Source: Polymorphobacter_B sp038225475 (GTDB taxonomy: Bacteria > Pseudomonadota > Alphaproteobacteria > Sphingomonadales > Sphingomonadaceae). From it: 64,000 bases of DNA. Below are positions 8,359 through 16,990 of the stretch, one piece after another. The position numbers were made by a program, and so were the translations under genes. Within the stretch, counting starts at the first letter, position 1. Each line of letters begins with the position of its first letter. The DNA lies in contig JBBRRA010000004.1 in the NCBI GenBank assembly GCA_038225475.1, positions 62,001 through 126,000 on the forward strand, read 5' to 3'. The notes under the pieces were generated by a model. That model was not told the DNA's origin and did not search any database. It was given only the letters and a program-made list of their open reading frames with translations.

Positions 8359-11300
8359 ATGACACTTGCCCATGCCCGCGCTGCGCTGCGCCCGCTTCAC
8401 CGCGCCCCCGAGGCGACGGTGCTCGGCGGCCTGCTGCCCACCGCGACGCTCGATGCGGCGACGCGCGAGGGCGTGGTCAATCGCGCGCTCGGGCTGCTTG
8501 CCGACCTGCGCGCCGCGCAAGGCGCAGGCTGGGTCAATCGCTTCCTGCAGCAATACCGGCTCAACACGCAGGAGGGCGTCGCGCTGCTCAGCCTTGCCGA
8601 GGCGTTCCTGCGCGTACCCGATGCCGAGACTGCCGACCTGCTGATCCGCGACAAGATCGGCGGTGCGGACTGGGGCGCGCATTCGCTCAAATCCGATTCG
8701 CTGCTGGTTAATTCGGCAACTTGGGGGCTGGTGCTGACGCGCGCGGTGGTCGGCGCCAATAACGAGGGGGCCGGGCGCGCGAGCGTGCTCAAGCGGCTGA
8801 TCGCGCGCTCGGGCGAGCCGTTCGTGCGCACCGCAGTCGGCGCGGCGATGCGGATGATGGGGCAGATTTTCGTGATGGGCCGCACCATCGACGAGGCGCT
8901 GGCGCGCGCCGACGATGACGACAACCGGGGCTTTACCGCCAGCTTCGACATGCTCGGCGAAGCGGCGCGGACGAAGGACGACGCGGCGCGCTATTTCGAC
9001 AGCTATGTTCAGGCGATCGCACGGATCGGCGCGAAGAACACCGCGGCGGCGCACTCGATCTCGGTCAAGCTGTCGGCGCTGCACCCGCGCTACGAGACAG
9101 CGCACGCCGATAGCTGCGTTCCCGAATTGACCGCGATGCTGCGCGATCTGGCGGGTGCTGCGGCGCGGGCGGGCATCGGGCTGACCGTCGATGCGGAGGA
9201 GAGCGAGCGGCTCGAAATGTCGCTCGACATTATCGGCAGCGTCGCGCGCGACCCGGCGCTGGCGGGCTGGGACGGCTATGGGATGGCGGTGCAGGCGTAC
9301 GGCAAGCGCGCGCGTGCGGTGATCGGCTGGGCCGATGCGTTGGGGGCCGACACCGGGCGGCGGTTGTCGGTGCGGCTGGTCAAGGGCGCGTATTGGGACA
9401 GCGAGATCAAGCGCACGCAGGTCGAGGGGCTCGCCGACTATCCGCTGTTCACGCGCAAGGCGGCGACCGATGTGTCCTACCTTGCCTGCGCGCACGATAT
9501 GATCGCCGCCGACCACATTTTTCCGGCGTTCGCGAGCCACAACGCGCTGACGGTGGCGACCATCCTCGAATGGACGGGGAAGCCCGGCGGGTTCGAGTTT
9601 CAGCGGCTGCACGGCATGGGCGAGGGGCTGTACGAGCGGCTGGTGCGCGACGAGGGCTATGCCTGCCGCAGCTATGCGCCGGTGGGCGGGCACCGCGATC
9701 TGCTCGCGTATCTGGTCCGGCGGCTGCTCGAAAACGGCGCGAATTCAAGCTTTGTGCATCAGTTGGCGGATGCGGGCGTGTCGGACGATGCGCTGCTCGC
9801 CGACCCCGCGGTCAAGATCGCCAGCGTCGGCGGCAGCCCGCATCCGTCGATCGCGCTGCCTGCCGCGCTGTTTCCCGGGCGCGTCAACTCGGCCGGGGTC
9901 GACCTTGCCGATGGCGCGGTGCTGGCGCGGACCGCTGCTGCAGTCCGGAACTTCGACGAGGCGGACGCGCTGTTCGGCAAGCGTTCGCAGGTCGCCGACC
10001 CGCACGACCGCTTTGCCGTCGCCGCCGCCGTCGCCGCTGCGCACGCCGCGTTCCCCGCATGGGCCGCCACGCCGGTCGAGGCGCGCGCCGCCTGCCTCGA
10101 ACGGCTCGCCGACAGCCTCGAGGCGAACCGCGACGCGCTGATGGCGCTGTGCGTCGACGAGGCGCGCAAGACGATCCCCGACGCGCTTGCCGAGGTGCGC
10201 GAGGCGGTCGATTTCTGTCGCTATTACGCGCTCGAAGCACGCGCACGGTTCGCGCCGCAGACGCTGCCCGGCCCGACCGGCGAGCGCAACGAGCTGCGGC
10301 TGGCGGGGCGCGGCGTGTTCGCATGCATCGCGCCGTGGAACTTCCCGCTGGCGATTTTCATCGGCCAGGTCGCGGCCGCGCTGGTGGCGGGCAACAGCGT
10401 CGTTGCCAAGCCCGCGCCGCAGACGCCGCGCATTGCGGCTGCCGCCGTCGCGCTGGCGCATGCGGCCGGCGTTCCGGGCGATGTGCTGCGGCTAGTGACC
10501 GGCGGGGCCGAAACCGGCGCGGCGTTGACCGGCGACCCGCGCATCATGGGCGTGGCATTCACCGGCTCGACGGCGACCGCACGCGCGATCGCGCGGTCGC
10601 TGCTCGACGATGAAACCCGCCCGCTGGTTCCGCTGATCGCCGAAACCGGCGGCCTCAACGCGATGATCGTCGATTCGACCGCGTTGCCCGAACAGGTCGT
10701 CGTCGATGTGGTGACCAGCGCGTTCCGTTCGGCGGGGCAACGCTGTTCGGCATTGCGGCTGCTGGTGGTGCAGGAGGATGTGTCGGACACCATCCTCAAT
10801 ATGCTCGGCGGCGCGATGGATACCTTAGTCGTCGGCGACCCGGCCGATCCGCGCACCGATGTCGGGCCGGTGATCGACACTGCCGCGTTCGACCGGCTCG
10901 AAAGCTATCGCCAGTCGGTCCGCGCGCGCTGGGTGCACACGGTCGCGGTGCCGCCGGGCGACTATGTTGCGCCGACCGTGATCCGCATCGACCGGATCGC
11001 CGACATGGCAACCGAATGGTTCGGGCCGCTGCTCCATGTGGTGACGTGGAAAGCCGGCGACCTCGACGCGACGATCGCGGCGATCAACGCCAGCGGCTAC
11101 GGGCTGACGATGGGGCTGCACAGCCGCATCGCGTCGACCGCCGAACGCGTCGCGGCGCTGGCCACGGTCGGCAACCTGTACATCAACCGCGCGATGATCG
11201 GCGCGGTGGTCGGCAGCCAGCCGTTCGGCGGCGAGGGCCGGTCGGGTACCGGCTTCAAGGCGGGCGGGCCGCATTATCTGCTGCGCTTTGCCACCGAGCG

Positions 11301-11376
11301 CGCGGTGTCGGTCGATACGACCAGCGCGGGCGGCAACGCCAGCCTGTTGTCGATCGAGGACGTTGGCGGGCTATGA
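8359..11376 (+). CDS. putA: Bifunctional proline dehydrogenase / P5C dehydrogenase PutA
   Basis: A 1005-residue bifunctional enzyme that oxidises proline to glutamate. The N-terminal half is the FAD-dependent proline dehydrogenase barrel (SVKLSALHPRYE, LVKGAYWDSEIK near residue 340, FEFQRLHGMGE near 412). The C-terminal half is the aldehyde dehydrogenase, with PWNFPLAIF, general base Glu762 in AETGG and nucleophile Cys796 in SAGQRCSALR. There is no N-terminal ribbon-helix-helix domain, so this is a short PutA that cannot autoregulate by DNA binding. The ATG at 8359 has only a weak ribosome site; a purine-rich stretch lies about 22 nt upstream. Confidence 0.95.
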   Translation: MTLAHARAALRPLHRAPEATVLGGLLPTATLDAATREGVVNRALGLLADLRAAQGAGWVNRFLQQYRLNTQEGVALLSLAEAFLRVPDAETADLLIRDKIGGADWGAHSLKSDSLLVNSATWGLVLTRAVVGANNEGAGRASVLKRLIARSGEPFVRTAVGAAMRMMGQIFVMGRTIDEALARADDDDNRGFTASFDMLGEAARTKDDAARYFDSYVQAIARIGAKNTAAAHSISVKLSALHPRYETAHADSCVPELTAMLRDLAGAAARAGIGLTVDAEESERLEMSLDIIGSVARDPALAGWDGYGMAVQAYGKRARAVIGWADALGADTGRRLSVRLVKGAYWDSEIKRTQVEGLADYPLFTRKAATDVSYLACAHDMIAADHIFPAFASHNALTVATILEWTGKPGGFEFQRLHGMGEGLYERLVRDEGYACRSYAPVGGHRDLLAYLVRRLLENGANSSFVHQLADAGVSDDALLADPAVKIASVGGSPHPSIALPAALFPGRVNSAGVDLADGAVLARTAAAVRNFDEADALFGKRSQVADPHDRFAVAAAVAAAHAAFPAWAATPVEARAACLERLADSLEANRDALMALCVDEARKTIPDALAEVREAVDFCRYYALEARARFAPQTLPGPTGERNELRLAGRGVFACIAPWNFPLAIFIGQVAAALVAGNSVVAKPAPQTPRIAAAAVALAHAAGVPGDVLRLVTGGAETGAALTGDPRIMGVAFTGSTATARAIARSLLDDETRPLVPLIAETGGLNAMIVDSTALPEQVVVDVVTSAFRSAGQRCSALRLLVVQEDVSDTILNMLGGAMDTLVVGDPADPRTDVGPVIDTAAFDRLESYRQSVRARWVHTVAVPPGDYVAPTVIRIDRIADMATEWFGPLLHVVTWKAGDLDATIAAINASGYGLTMGLHSRIASTAERVAALATVGNLYINRAMIGAVVGSQPFGGEGRSGTGFKAGGPHYLLRFATERAVSVDTTSAGGNASLLSIEDVGGL

Positions 11377-12959
11377 GCCGGTTGGCCGGGCGCTGGCGAA
11401 CCCTGTGGCTTGTGCTCGCGGGGACGGCGATCCTGCTGCTCGCGATCCGGGTCGACGGCTTTCCGACGGTGTTCACCGACACCGACGACTATTATTCGCA
11501 GGGCATCGAGCTGTGGCAGAAAGCCCGCGTCCAGTGGTTCGGCGTTCAGCCCGAACCCGATACGCGCAGCGCCGCCGACAAGCGCCAGGCGGCGATCGAT
11601 GCCGAACTGTCGCGCACGCAGATGGCAGCGCGGTCGACGACGTACAGCCTGTTTCTTTACGGCCTCGAAAGCGCGGGGACGTTGTGGCTGGTCGCGGCTG
11701 CGCAGGCGGCGAGCGCGGCGTGGACACTGCTGCTGGTGCTGCGCTGCGCAGTTCCGCGCGCCGGGCCGCGCAGTTACCTCGCGATGATGGCGGCGCTCGC
11801 GGCGGGGTCGACGCTGCCGTTCTTTGCCGGTTTCGCGATGCCCGACGCGTTTGCCGGCGTCGGCGTGCTCGGGGTGGCGCTGCTGGCGTTATTCTGGACC
11901 GCGCTGTCACGCCCGGAGCGCGCCGGGATTGCCGTGCTGCTGAGCTTTGCGCTCGTCACCCACACCTCGCACGAACTGCTGGCGATCACGCTGGTGCCGG
12001 TGGCGGCGGTGCTGCTGCGGTGGCTGCGAGCCGGGTGGCGGTCGTCGGCGCTGCGGCTGGCGACGGTGACCGCGACCATCCTCGTCGCGATCGCGATCAA
12101 TTCGGGGTACGGCATGATCGTCGAGGCGCAGACCGGGCAGCGGCTGCGGCATCAGCCGTTCCTGATGGCGCGAACGCTCGCCGACGGGCCGGGCCGCGCC
12201 TATCTGCGCTATGCCTGCAGCCACGGCGAGCACTATGCGCTGTGCCGGTTTCAGCATTTGCCGCTCGACGACAGCGAGGACATCCTGTGGTCCGACCTGC
12301 CGACTTCGGGTGTGTTCCTGATCGCCAACTATGCGACCCGCGTCCAGCTGGAGATCGAGGAGCCGCGGTTCATCGTGCAGACCATCGCGCATGACCCGTG
12401 GGCGCAGATCAAGGCATCGGCGTCGAACTGGGCCAAGCAGCTGACGCTGATCGGCATCGACGATGTCGTCCGTAATCCGCATTATTACATGACCGACGAT
12501 TATTGGGCGCGGACCTATCTGCCCGACATGATCATGGCGGTGGCGCATTGCGGGCGGCGCGGCGATGCGTGTGCGCTATGGCTGACGCCCGCACCGACCG
12601 GCGACGAAGGCGGGCTGAACGGCCGGTCGCCGCCGGCACCGCGCCCGGCGCTGCTGCACGGCGTGGTGGTGCTGCTGTCGCTCGCGTTGGCCGGTGCCGC
12701 GCTGTGGCCGCTGGGGGCTCGCGCCGCCACTCCGGCGGGGCGGCAGATGCTGGCGTTCGCCGTGCTGATCTTGGCCGCAGTGTTCCTCAATGCGGGGATC
12801 ACCGGCGTGCTGTCGGGACCGTTTGCGCGCTATCAGGCGCGGCTGATCTGGCTGATCCCGGCGCTGGCAGGCGTTGCGCTAGCGGCCCGTGTTGATGGGC
12901 AGCAGGCGTTCCGCAAGCTGGATCCCTTCCGCCGCCAGCGCATCGAGCATGCCGAGTAA
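11373..12959 (+). CDS. Polytopic membrane protein, unknown function
   Basis: A 528-residue protein overlapping the putA stop as ATGA. A signal-anchor helix (residues about 11-27) precedes a VFTDTDDYYSQG segment: an acidic, aromatic first loop resembling the active-site loop of some GT-C-like glycosyltransferases. Around eight or nine further hydrophobic segments follow, with a large non-membrane loop at about residues 270-430. The resemblance to glycosyltransferases is a suggestion only. The last 81 nt, encoding a charged tail, overlap the 3' end of the convergent mscS gene. Confidence 0.7.
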   Translation: MSRLAGRWRTLWLVLAGTAILLLAIRVDGFPTVFTDTDDYYSQGIELWQKARVQWFGVQPEPDTRSAADKRQAAIDAELSRTQMAARSTTYSLFLYGLESAGTLWLVAAAQAASAAWTLLLVLRCAVPRAGPRSYLAMMAALAAGSTLPFFAGFAMPDAFAGVGVLGVALLALFWTALSRPERAGIAVLLSFALVTHTSHELLAITLVPVAAVLLRWLRAGWRSSALRLATVTATILVAIAINSGYGMIVEAQTGQRLRHQPFLMARTLADGPGRAYLRYACSHGEHYALCRFQHLPLDDSEDILWSDLPTSGVFLIANYATRVQLEIEEPRFIVQTIAHDPWAQIKASASNWAKQLTLIGIDDVVRNPHYYMTDDYWARTYLPDMIMAVAHCGRRGDACALWLTPAPTGDEGGLNGRSPPAPRPALLHGVVVLLSLALAGAALWPLGARAATPAGRQMLAFAVLILAAVFLNAGITGVLSGPFARYQARLIWLIPALAGVALAARVDGQQAFRKLDPFRRQRIEHAE

Positions 12960-14003
12960 CAGCGTCTGGCGCGCGCCCATCATCACCGCATAATCGGCGA
13001 CAGTGGTGAAATAGACGATCTCGACTTCGACCGCATCGAGCGACAGCGCCGAAATATGCGCGCGGTCGAACCGGGCATGGTCGCCGTGCGCGATGATGTC
13101 GGCGGCCATGCCGGGTACTTTCGCGAGCTTTGCGGCGGGTGTTTCGAGCGACAGATACAGCGTCTGCACGACGCGGCGCTGTTCGATCCGGCGCAGATTG
13201 GCGATCTGCTGATCGAGCAGCTTGGTGTTCGAAACGATCACCTGTTCGCCCGACAGCGCGCGGATGCGCACGGTCTTAAGCCCGATCGCCTCGACGGTGC
13301 CGGTGGTCGCGCCGAACTGGATATTGTCGCCGACCCGGAACGGCCGGTCGAACAGGATCGCCAGCGCCGCGAACAGGTCGGCGAAAATGCCCTGCGCCGC
13401 CAGTCCGATCGCAATGCCGCCGACGCCGAGCCCCGCGACCAGCGCGGTGACGTTGACGCCCAGATTGTCGAGCACGAGGATCAGCGCCAGCGCCCAGACG
13501 ACGACGTTGACCAGAATGCGGATGATGCCCATCGCGCTGTGGATCGACGATTTTTCCTCGTCGGTCGCGGCACGGCGTTCGACCAGCGACAGGATCAGCT
13601 CGCGGATCCAGACCGCCCCCTGAACCGCTGCCGATACGGTGAACACCACCCCGATTGCATGGCGCAGCGTGCCCGGCGCGGCGATCGTCAGCGACACCGT
13701 ATGCGCGGCCACCGCGCCGAGGAAAAAACTGCGCGTCCGGCCGACCATGCGCGCCGCAAAGCCGCGCCAGCTGGTCACCGCGAGCGGCGTCGTCCCCTGG
13801 CCAAAGCGCAGCGCGCGGCCGATCCCGAAGCGCAGCGCGACGAGCACGAGATAAACGCCGACCGCCGACCCGACGGCAATCGCTGCGGTCGTGCTGTCGG
13901 TGCGGACCCAGTCGAAGGTGTGGCCGATCAGCTGTTGCGCCTTGGCGGGCGCATCGATCAGCATGTCGGGCCGGGCGAGCGGCGGCCTTGCCGCGGCGGT
14001 CAT
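12879..14003 (-). CDS. MscS-family mechanosensitive ion channel
   Basis: A 374-residue small-conductance channel. Several N-terminal transmembrane helices lead into the pore-lining helix region VAGLGVGGIAIGLAAQGIF, then DRPFRVGDNIQFG and TVEAIGLKTVRIRALSGEQVIVSN, the MscS beta-domain. A C-terminal alpha/beta vestibule domain follows. It releases solutes on hypo-osmotic shock. The ATG at 14003 overlaps the ygfZ stop (ATGA). Its 3' end overlaps a convergent membrane-protein gene by 81 nt. Confidence 0.92.
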   Translation of the reverse strand: MTAAARPPLARPDMLIDAPAKAQQLIGHTFDWVRTDSTTAAIAVGSAVGVYLVLVALRFGIGRALRFGQGTTPLAVTSWRGFAARMVGRTRSFFLGAVAAHTVSLTIAAPGTLRHAIGVVFTVSAAVQGAVWIRELILSLVERRAATDEEKSSIHSAMGIIRILVNVVVWALALILVLDNLGVNVTALVAGLGVGGIAIGLAAQGIFADLFAALAILFDRPFRVGDNIQFGATTGTVEAIGLKTVRIRALSGEQVIVSNTKLLDQQIANLRRIEQRRVVQTLYLSLETPAAKLAKVPGMAADIIAHGDHARFDRAHISALSLDAVEVEIVYFTTVADYAVMMGARQTLLLGMLDALAAEGIQLAERLLPINTGR

Positions 14004-14779
14004 GCGGGCAACCATTCGGGCCATGCGACCGTCACCGGCTGCCCACCGAGCGTCAGCGGCACGGCGGCCTCGACCGGCTCGAGCCGCAGATAGGCGATGC
14101 CGATGCCGCCGTCGTGGCTGCGCAGCTCGCCCGCCGGCTTGCCGTCGGCCATGATCTCGTCGCCGGTCGCCGCAGCGCCGGTCAACCGCACCGGCAGCAA
14201 CCGTTTGCGCAGCCGGTCGCGGTGGTGCATCCGCGCGGTGTTCTCCTGCCCGACATAACAGCCCTTGGTGAAGCTGACGCCGTTGAGTTCGACCGCGTCC
14301 GCCTCCAGCCACATCATCTTGTCGGGCAACAAGTCGGTGCTGTCGGGAACGCCCAGCGCCAGCCGATGCGCGTGATATTCCGCAGTCGTCGCGGTCGCCG
14401 CGCCCGTGCCGATCCAGCGGCTGCCCAGCGCGGCCAGCCGCGGATCGGCGGGGTGACCGGCGGCGGCCTCGCCCCATGCGGCAAACACCTGCATCGCGCT
14501 CGGCTCGATCGTGACCGCACGGCGCAGCCGGTACATCGTCAGCCGCTTCGCCAGCGCGTCGGCATGCGCGGCGAGCACATCGACCAGCACCGCCGTGCCG
14601 CCGTCATGCAGGATCATGTCGAACAGCGGCTTGCCCTGCGCGCTGAGCAGCCCGGCATAAAGCGGGCGTTCCGGCAGCAGCGCCGCCACATCGTTGGTCA
14701 GCAGGTCCTGCAGATAGCCGCGCGCATCGGCCCCGCCGATCCGCAGCACCGCGCGGTCGTCGAGCGCGGCGACGCTCAA
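14000..14779 (-). CDS. ygfZ: Folate-dependent Fe-S cluster assembly factor YgfZ
   Basis: A 259-residue member of the YgfZ/GcvT-like family with the diagnostic KGCYVGQE motif. The N-terminal half has LQDLLTNDV and LLSAQGKPLFDMI. It acts with tetrahydrofolate in maintenance of certain Fe-S enzymes. That fits a cell making several Fe-S proteins such as BchLNB, although the gene is not in the photosynthesis cluster. The start is TTG, overlapping the eipA stop as TTGA; no nearby ATG gives a better N-terminus. The downstream overlap with mscS suggests one transcript. Confidence 0.9.
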   Translation of the reverse strand: MSVAALDDRAVLRIGGADARGYLQDLLTNDVAALLPERPLYAGLLSAQGKPLFDMILHDGGTAVLVDVLAAHADALAKRLTMYRLRRAVTIEPSAMQVFAAWGEAAAGHPADPRLAALGSRWIGTGAATATTAEYHAHRLALGVPDSTDLLPDKMMWLEADAVELNGVSFTKGCYVGQENTARMHHRDRLRKRLLPVRLTGAAATGDEIMADGKPAGELRSHDGGIGIAYLRLEPVEAAVPLTLGGQPVTVAWPEWLPA

Positions 14780-15387
14780 AACGGCAGCACCCGGCTTTTG
14801 CGCGTATAGTTGAGCCAGCCGGCGTTGATCCCCAGCCGCCAGCCGACGCCGAGCTTGATCGGCACCAGCACGACATTGTCCCGCTGGTTATAGTTGGCGG
14901 TGAACCCGCCGATGAAATAGGCCTTGCCCTCGGCCGCTGGATAGCGCCGGAACAAGTCGTTGGTATCGTTCAGGTCATAGACCAGCGTAAACACCTTCGA
15001 GCCGTCGCCGCCGATGTCGAACCCGAGCGACGGACCGGTCCAGTACACCGGCATCTGCCCTTCGACCTTGTGGAACAGCGTGCCGCTGCCATAGCGCAGC
15101 CCGGCGAAAAATGCCCCCGACGCCTCGCGCCCGACGATATAGCCGTTCGGCTGCCCGCGTTCCTTGAAGATTTTCTCGACCAGCTTCGCCAGCCCCTCGG
15201 CGCCCTTGCCGAAGGCGCCGTCGGCGGCGGTCAGCACATCCTGCTGGCTATAGGTGGTGTCCGCTGCCGCTGCACTCGCCTGCGTGGTCATCGGGTCGGT
15301 CGTGGTGACCGGTGCCACGGGAGCAGCGGTTTGCGCCAGCACCGCCGGCGCTGCGGCCCAAAGCAGGATAGCCACCGGGATACGCAT
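14776..15387 (-). CDS. eipA: Envelope integrity protein EipA family (DUF1134)
   Basis: A 203-residue secreted protein. The signal peptide is MRIPVAILLWAAAPAVLA, cleaved before QTAAP. An Ala/Thr/Pro linker and the conserved domain follow: GYIVGREASGAFFAGLRYG, YWTGPSLGFDIGGDGSK, YFIGGF and a C-terminal GVGWRLGINAGWLNYT. EipA proteins are periplasmic and needed for cell-envelope integrity in Brucella. A GAGG lies about 10 nt upstream of the ATG; a GTG 9 nt further upstream is an alternative start. First gene of the eipA-ygfZ-mscS set. Confidence 0.85.
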   Translation of the reverse strand: MRIPVAILLWAAAPAVLAQTAAPVAPVTTTDPMTTQASAAAADTTYSQQDVLTAADGAFGKGAEGLAKLVEKIFKERGQPNGYIVGREASGAFFAGLRYGSGTLFHKVEGQMPVYWTGPSLGFDIGGDGSKVFTLVYDLNDTNDLFRRYPAAEGKAYFIGGFTANYNQRDNVVLVPIKLGVGWRLGINAGWLNYTRKSRVLPF

Positions 15388-15530
15388 CGTCTTCACACCT
15401 CATCGATTGCCGTGCCCCGCCGCCTTCATGGCGGCGGCCGCGGCGATTGTCCACCGTTGCACCGGGCGCTTTGACGCCTGCCACGAGCATGCTACCGCCC
15501 GCCCGAACAGCCGATGAACGGGAGACCAAC

Positions 15531-16835
15531 ATGCGCGTGGCGATGATCGGAGCAGGGTATGTCGGGCTGGTGTCGGGTGCGTGCTTCGCCGATTTCGGCC
15601 ATGACGTCGTGTGCGTCGATACCGATCGCAGCAAGATCGACCGGCTGCAAAGCGGCATCATGCCGATTTTCGAGCCCGGCCTGCCCGAACTCGTTGCCGC
15701 CAATGCGCGCGCCGGCCGGCTGACGTTTACCGATGATCTGGCGGCGGGCGTGCACGGCGCGGAGGCGGTGTTCATCGCGGTCGGCACGCCGTCACGCCGC
15801 GGCGACGGGCACGCCGACCTCAGCTTTGTCCATGCCGCGGCGCGCGCGATCGCTGCCGAACTGACCGGCTATGCGGTGATCGTCACCAAGTCGACCGTGC
15901 CCGTCGGCACCGGCGACGAGGTCGAACGCACGATCCGCGAAGCGCGCCCCGACGCACAATTCGCCGTGGTCTCGAACCCCGAATTCCTGCGCGAAGGCGC
16001 TGCGATCGGCGATTTCAAGCGCCCCGACCGGATCGTCATCGGCACCGAAGATGCGCGCGCGCGCGACGTGATGACCGAGCTGTACCGGCCGTTGTTCCTC
16101 AACGCCTCGCCGCTGCTGTTCACCGCGCGGCGGACGGCGGAACTGATAAAATATGCCGCGAATGCGTTTCTGGCGACCAAGATCACCTTCATCAACGAGA
16201 TCGCCGACCTGTGCGAAGTCGTCGGCGCGGATGTCCAGGACGTCGCACGCGGGATCGGGCTCGACAACCGCATCGGCTCGAAGTTTCTGCACGCCGGGCC
16301 CGGCTATGGCGGATCGTGCTTTCCCAAGGACACGCTGGCGCTGATCAAGACCGCGCAGGACTTCGGCGCGCCGGTGCGCATCGTCGAGACGGTCGCAGCG
16401 GTCAACGACCAGCGCAAGCGCGCGATGGCCAAAAAAGTGATCGCTGCTGCCGACGGTTCGGTGCGCGGCAAGACCGTGGCGGTGCTCGGCCTGACGTTCA
16501 AGCCGAATACCGACGACATGCGCGACAGCCCGGCGATCGCCGTGGTGCAGGCGCTGCAGGATGCAGGTGCGATCGTCCGCGCGTTCGACCCCGAAGGCGT
16601 CGAGCAGGCCAAGCTTGTGCTGACCGACGTCGACTATGCCCGCGACCCCTATGACTGCGTGACCGGGGCCGATGTCGCGGTGCTGGTCACCGAATGGGAC
16701 GCGTTCCGCGCGCTCGACATGGACCGCGTCCGCACGCTGATGGCGACGCCGGTGCTGGTGGACCTGCGCAACGTCTATCGCCCCGAGGAAATGGCCCGGC
16801 GCGGCATCGACTATCGCAGCATCGGCCGCGCCTAG
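15531..16835 (+). CDS. ugd: UDP-glucose 6-dehydrogenase
   Basis: A 434-residue NAD-dependent enzyme oxidising UDP-glucose to UDP-glucuronate for envelope or capsular polysaccharide. The Rossmann motif is GAGYVGLVSGACFADFGHDV at the start. The central block TELIKYAANAFLATKITFINE follows, and the catalytic cysteine sits in GPGYGGSCFPKDT. The C-terminal UDP-binding domain includes LGLTFKPNTDDMRDSPA. GGGAGA precedes the ATG by 5 nt. No polysaccharide cluster surrounds it. Confidence 0.95.
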   Translation: MRVAMIGAGYVGLVSGACFADFGHDVVCVDTDRSKIDRLQSGIMPIFEPGLPELVAANARAGRLTFTDDLAAGVHGAEAVFIAVGTPSRRGDGHADLSFVHAAARAIAAELTGYAVIVTKSTVPVGTGDEVERTIREARPDAQFAVVSNPEFLREGAAIGDFKRPDRIVIGTEDARARDVMTELYRPLFLNASPLLFTARRTAELIKYAANAFLATKITFINEIADLCEVVGADVQDVARGIGLDNRIGSKFLHAGPGYGGSCFPKDTLALIKTAQDFGAPVRIVETVAAVNDQRKRAMAKKVIAAADGSVRGKTVAVLGLTFKPNTDDMRDSPAIAVVQALQDAGAIVRAFDPEGVEQAKLVLTDVDYARDPYDCVTGADVAVLVTEWDAFRALDMDRVRTLMATPVLVDLRNVYRPEEMARRGIDYRSIGRA

Positions 16836-16873
16836 TTGACGCTGCGTTGGCAAGGCCATAGGAACCGCACTTC

Positions 16874-16965
16874 GGAGTCGTGGGTGAGCGGCTGAAACCA
16901 GCAGTTTGCTAAACTGCCGTACTGGGTAACTGGTACCGAGGGTTCGAATCCCTCCGACTCCGCCA
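16874..16965 (+). tRNA. tRNA-Ser (anticodon GCT)
   Basis: The acceptor stem GGAGTCG pairs with CGACTCC. The anticodon stem GCAGT/ACTGC encloses the loop TTGCTAA, giving anticodon GCT. A long variable arm typical of class II tRNA-Ser follows, then the T-loop GGTTCGAATCC, a G discriminator and an encoded CCA end. It decodes AGC/AGU. No integrase or repeat lies nearby to suggest use as an attachment site. Confidence 0.96.
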
Positions 16966-16990
16966 GCTGATTTTATTCCGACGGTCCGCG

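Noticed and set aside
16874..16965. tRNA-Ser 3' end as an attachment site for an integrated element
   Set aside because: No integrase, no second copy of the tRNA 3' end, and the following genes look chromosomal.
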